This document shows, one piece after another, positions 60,531-64,000 of a DNA stretch of 64,000 bases (positions are counted from its first letter, which is position 1; every line of letters starts with the position of its first letter). Below the pieces are notes generated by a model. The model searched no databases. It was given only the letters and a program-made list of their open reading frames with translations, and was not told where the DNA came from. Position numbers and translations under genes: made by a program. The DNA comes from Muraenolepis orangiensis (taxonomy: Eukaryota; Chordata; Actinopteri; Gadiformes; Muraenolepididae), in contig CM051000.1 of assembly GCA_027704905.1 (NCBI GenBank), forward strand, positions 15,863,028 through 15,927,027. Reading direction: 5' to 3'.

Positions 60531-61458
60531 CTTTCAAAGTTTTATTATTCCTTCAAAACTACACTTTCCACTCTATACAAAAATGTCAGCTTTATATTAA
60601 CGTTCTATCACAAATAGTTATCTTCAACATCAATGAAATCAACTGTACAGGGAAGTCCCTTTATGTTTTTAGTATTCACTAGGTGCATTACCCCACACAT
60701 GACCATGTGGGCACTTTTCCTGTGATCGGTTACCATGTACATCATCCACTACTTCCAAACTAATACCACTGCAGTTTGGTATTTGGTTCGCGATATAAAA
60801 TGGTCATTGACACAAACCGGGAGTTTGTGTAGTGGTTGATACATTCTTGCACTGCACAGGAAAATCCACGTCTCACAGTAGCCTACGTCAAAGTGGTACC
60901 CCACCCAATGGAGCAGGGTTTTGCCTGGCGAAAACGTAGTATGCTATTGGCTATCTATAGGTTTACTAGTGTTCACTGTATTTGACCTATAACAGAGCCT
61001 CGTGCCTCCATCCAGATATTAAAGTTTGCGTTTCAGGAAGAGAAACGGAACGCACACTCGCGAGATCAGGATGGTCTCACAAAACTGTAAACTTAAGTCA
61101 TTAACTTGTTTGGTTCAGGTACATCATTGAACACTAATAACTGAGGTTCCTTGGGATATTTCTTTTTTTTGTACCTCTGGTTAGATTATGTTTACTTTAT
61201 TCCCCCCCCCCCCCCCCATGGAATGATAACTCCATACCATTCTTTCACTGTTCTCCAAAGTTTTGTTGCAGAAACGGTGATGGGCCAGTTTCCAGCGATG
61301 CTGAATCAACAATTCTGCATCATAGTATAGAGTTGTCCGTTGTTGACATGTCCAGAAAGTAACACGGGAACAACCAGCACTCTGTCCAGTTTTGTGAACC
61401 GATCTCCAGTAGACTAGGCCTACTGAAGAAATCATTTAAAACGTGTTTTTTTGTTTTT
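60531..61458. other. Spacer between the LINE tail and cdhr5; includes the cdhr5 3'UTR
   Basis: No gene. On the minus strand AATAAA at 61201-61196 (TTTATT on the plus strand) is a candidate cdhr5 polyadenylation signal, next to a C16 run at 61202-61217. Confidence 0.5.
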
Positions 61459-64000
61459 TTAGGGTGGACCTCCTGTGTTTTCATGTCCTTCCCCATTCAC
61501 CTCCTGGCGCTCTCCCTCCTTAGCAGAGTCACTACTTCCATCACCCACGTCCTCGCCTGGTTCTGTTGGTGTGTCCTCCCCACCGCCCTCTGCCAGCGCC
61601 GGCCCCACCGCTTCCCTGACAACCCCTTCCATCTCCGCGTCCATCTCCTCTGCCGTCTCCTCCTTCACCCGGCCCACCGTGTCCGGGATTATCTCCACCT
61701 CGATGTCCGAGGAGTCCTCGATCTCCTTGAACCACACCGTCTTCTGTCCCTCCCTCTTCCTCCGCTTCAGCTTCGCCTCGAAGTCCTCCCAGATGCGGCC
61801 CGAGGCCCTGGCCGAGGGGCTCCCCTTGGGCACGTGGTTGGTGTAGAGGCCGCACGACGAGCAGTGGTGGCCCCGCCGCTCCATGGGGATCACCCGGCCC
61901 CTGCCCGCCTGGGGGACGGTAGAGCGCTTTGGGATGACGTTGTTCCACCGCCGCACAACGGCACCGGCGCGGCTGCCGTCGCTCTCGTTCTGGAAGCCGT
62001 CGTTGGTGTACTGCATGGAGTCCCGGTGGCCGCTCTTGTGCGGTTTGGAGCGCAGGCACGGGCTCAGGCACTGTGGAGAGACGAATGGGGTTTTGTTCGG
62101 TTTGGTTATAATATTTATACGCCAGGCTTAGGAAGATTCCAGACTTGTTCATCTTTACAGACGCCATCCCTCGAGTGCCTGCTATAGGTTTAATGGCTGA
62201 GATGTAACACTCTCAGCTAATACAGTCATGAAAAAGGTCAGTGCAGGACTAGTTGCAAATGGAAAACATGAAAAGAATGAGAAAGTTTGTCTTTCACCTT
62301 AATTTCCCATTGTTAATGATATATCACTCACACAGTGTAAGTTCTGTAATATATACTGTATATATATGTACAAATATACCGGTATGTCATTCTTTCATAG
62401 CAATACTCTCCATTGCTGACCTCAGATAATTTATTGACGTTGGTGTTCCCCTTCCACAAGTGCGATACCAGGAAGCCAATCACGATGAGGCAAAGAACCA
62501 GCAGGGCCGCCATGATCAGACCCAAGAGAGCCATGTCCCCAGCACGGTAGCCTCCACCTGTCTGAGATGGTACAGCCACCGCTGGGAAGGGTGGCAAGGG
62601 GTTATACACAAAGATCTAGGTGAAAGAACAGCTCAATATCCATCTTCACGTGAGGACTTTAAAGCACTTGAGTTCTATAATTGGAGTTCCATTTTTTAAA
62701 TCATTTATTTTTATTCCTCAATCAATATTTTTTTTGCGTGTATCGAGAACCGTCTGAAGTCCACGTTTAGTTACTGTAGTTATTCCCCCCGGAACCTTAG
62801 AGCGTATTTATAGACGAGGATTATAGTCTCATGTCCCGCTGGTCACTATTGGGACAAGCTATGAGCCAAAATGGTCTTACCGGGGATAACCTGCACGGTG
62901 AGGGCCGCTGTACCAAACTCCCCCGTGGTAGTGTCCACAGCTTTGAGCTTCAAGGAGAGAGGCGGCAAATGTGAAAGCAAAGTTACACTCAAAACGGTGA
63001 ACTGAACTGTGTTAGTCGGCCGTATGAACTGTGTAAGTCAGGTGGCGTATGCGTGTGTCAGTGTCACCTGCAGCGCAAAGGACTCTGTCTTCACCACCCG
63101 CTTCAGGATGACAAAGCCCTCGGCAGTGACGTTGACATAACTGCTGTACTGCACCTCGTAGCGGACGTCCGGGTTCACTCCCTGAAACGTACGTGTGAAA
63201 CGTGTAAAAGGAAGGAGTCGATCTCCACACGCGCTACCGGTGCATACAGACAGATCTCCTAGAGGAGGTGTCTGAACCCCACAAGACATTCGGTATTGAT
63301 TATTTTCTGAGCTGATTAATCGATTTGGGTAATTGATGAAATGGGTCATTTATAGATTGCTTTCTTTCTTTTTTTTTTTTTACCTTCTTTCCATCCATAC
63401 ATTATTCCATGTCAACCTACAAATGAGTCATTGTCCGGAGGGAGGCCCGGATATCACTCACGCTGGCAAAGTCCTCGTCCCCTGCCCTGACCCTGTAGGG
63501 TCTGTTGGAGGCGCGGTCTCGCAGGATCATGCTCTCGGGCACCGAGTTGCTGTAGATGAAGCCGTCGTAGCGTTCCCGGTCGAAGCGCGGCGGGTTCCGG
63601 CTCTTCTTCATCACGTCGATGGTCACCTGCGTCACGGCAAACTGATCCCGGTTGATCACCTGGAACGCCTGTGACTCCGCACCAAGGAACAACACACATT
63701 AGCTTCCGTCCCAACAGAGACAGCGGTCCGATACAGTAGTGCTCAAGGTGTAACGCAGAGAGAGGGACAGTACCAGAACCGTGAGAGTGATCGGGCCGAC
63801 GATGTCGGCAGCCTTAAGCATGGAGATGTTTCCCGTGTCTTCATTAATCTGGAATATATTGCCATCGTTCCCTGGATAAACACAGAGAAATATCCATGTA
63901 CATAACCACAATAGCATGAACACCTCCTGATTCTAATGCTAAATTAGGGGAGAATACAACCTGCCAAACCTCTGAGTATTTTGTAGCTTATGGCCTCGCT
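61459..64000 (-). CDS. cdhr5: Cadherin-related family member 5 (mucin-like protocadherin), 3' half
   Basis: Single-pass adhesion protein; in mammals it joins CDHR2 in the intermicrovillar complex of brush borders. Exons in gene order: 63961->64000 (cut by the window), 63774-63871, 63462-63668, 63068-63181, 62881-62947, 62421-62581, 61459-62070, with stop at 61461-61459; 432 residues visible. Extracellular parts include NIFQINEDTGNISML, QFAVTQVTIDVM, NPPRFDRERYDG and VDTTTGEFGTAALTV. The membrane segment is DMALLGLIMAALLVLCLIVI with basic residues after. The cytoplasmic part contains QKTVWFKEIED, comparable to human YKAVWFGEDIG. It ends GHENTGGPP. The threonine/proline mucin repeats of human CDHR5 are absent. 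The upstream cadherin repeats lie beyond the window. Copy a or b is unresolved. Confidence 0.88.

Noticed and set aside
61483..62187. 234-residue plus-strand open frame
   Set aside because: Antisense to the last cdhr5 exon; no homology and low-complexity composition.

Overview
The window is vertebrate nuclear DNA, almost certainly from a teleost fish. It has split genes with GT-AG introns, protein families found only in animals, fish-type non-LTR retrotransposon tails, and a very high density of (CA)n, (TG)n and (GA)n arrays. That density recalls gadiform genomes, but the species cannot be settled from the sequence. Gene names rest on protein families recognised from memory; no search was run. 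All exon chains given here were checked for reading-phase continuity by hand.

Layout, left to right: (1) ppip5k1-like diphosphoinositol pentakisphosphate kinase, minus strand, about 0.2-11.1 kb with a probable promoter near 13 kb. The C-terminal part lies beyond base 1. (2) A decayed CR1/L2-like LINE fragment at 14.0-14.85 kb and an intergenic stretch. (3) A complete aggrecan gene (acan), plus strand, 18.4-26.2 kb with 3'UTR to about 27.6 kb: G1, G2, a Ser-Gly chondroitin-sulfate exon, then EGF, C-type lectin and CCP domains. (4) A gene-poor stretch with hairpins and an exact four-copy 110-bp tandem array. (5) znf408 (PRDM17), plus strand, 32.1-38.4 kb. (6) An alpha-2 adrenergic receptor, probably the fish D subtype, with a coding intron, 42.95-45.36 kb. 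(7) About 8 kb without a recognised gene but with minisatellites. (8) ctsd (cathepsin D), plus strand, 54.8-59.6 kb, with a long palindrome carrying two E-boxes just upstream. (9) A second LINE tail. (10) The 3' half of cdhr5, minus strand, 61.46 kb to the right edge and beyond.

These are independent genes, not an operon or pathway. The order mixes genes whose human counterparts I place on chromosome 15 (PPIP5K1, ACAN) and chromosome 11p (ZNF408, CTSD, CDHR5), so the window joins two mammalian synteny groups. I see no bacterial-type system, CRISPR array, phage or intact transposon. The unusual material is in regulatory and repeat architecture: splice sites abutting long dinucleotide arrays, near-perfect palindromes next to acan and ctsd, and lineage-specific domain changes in aggrecan, ZNF408 and CDHR5.
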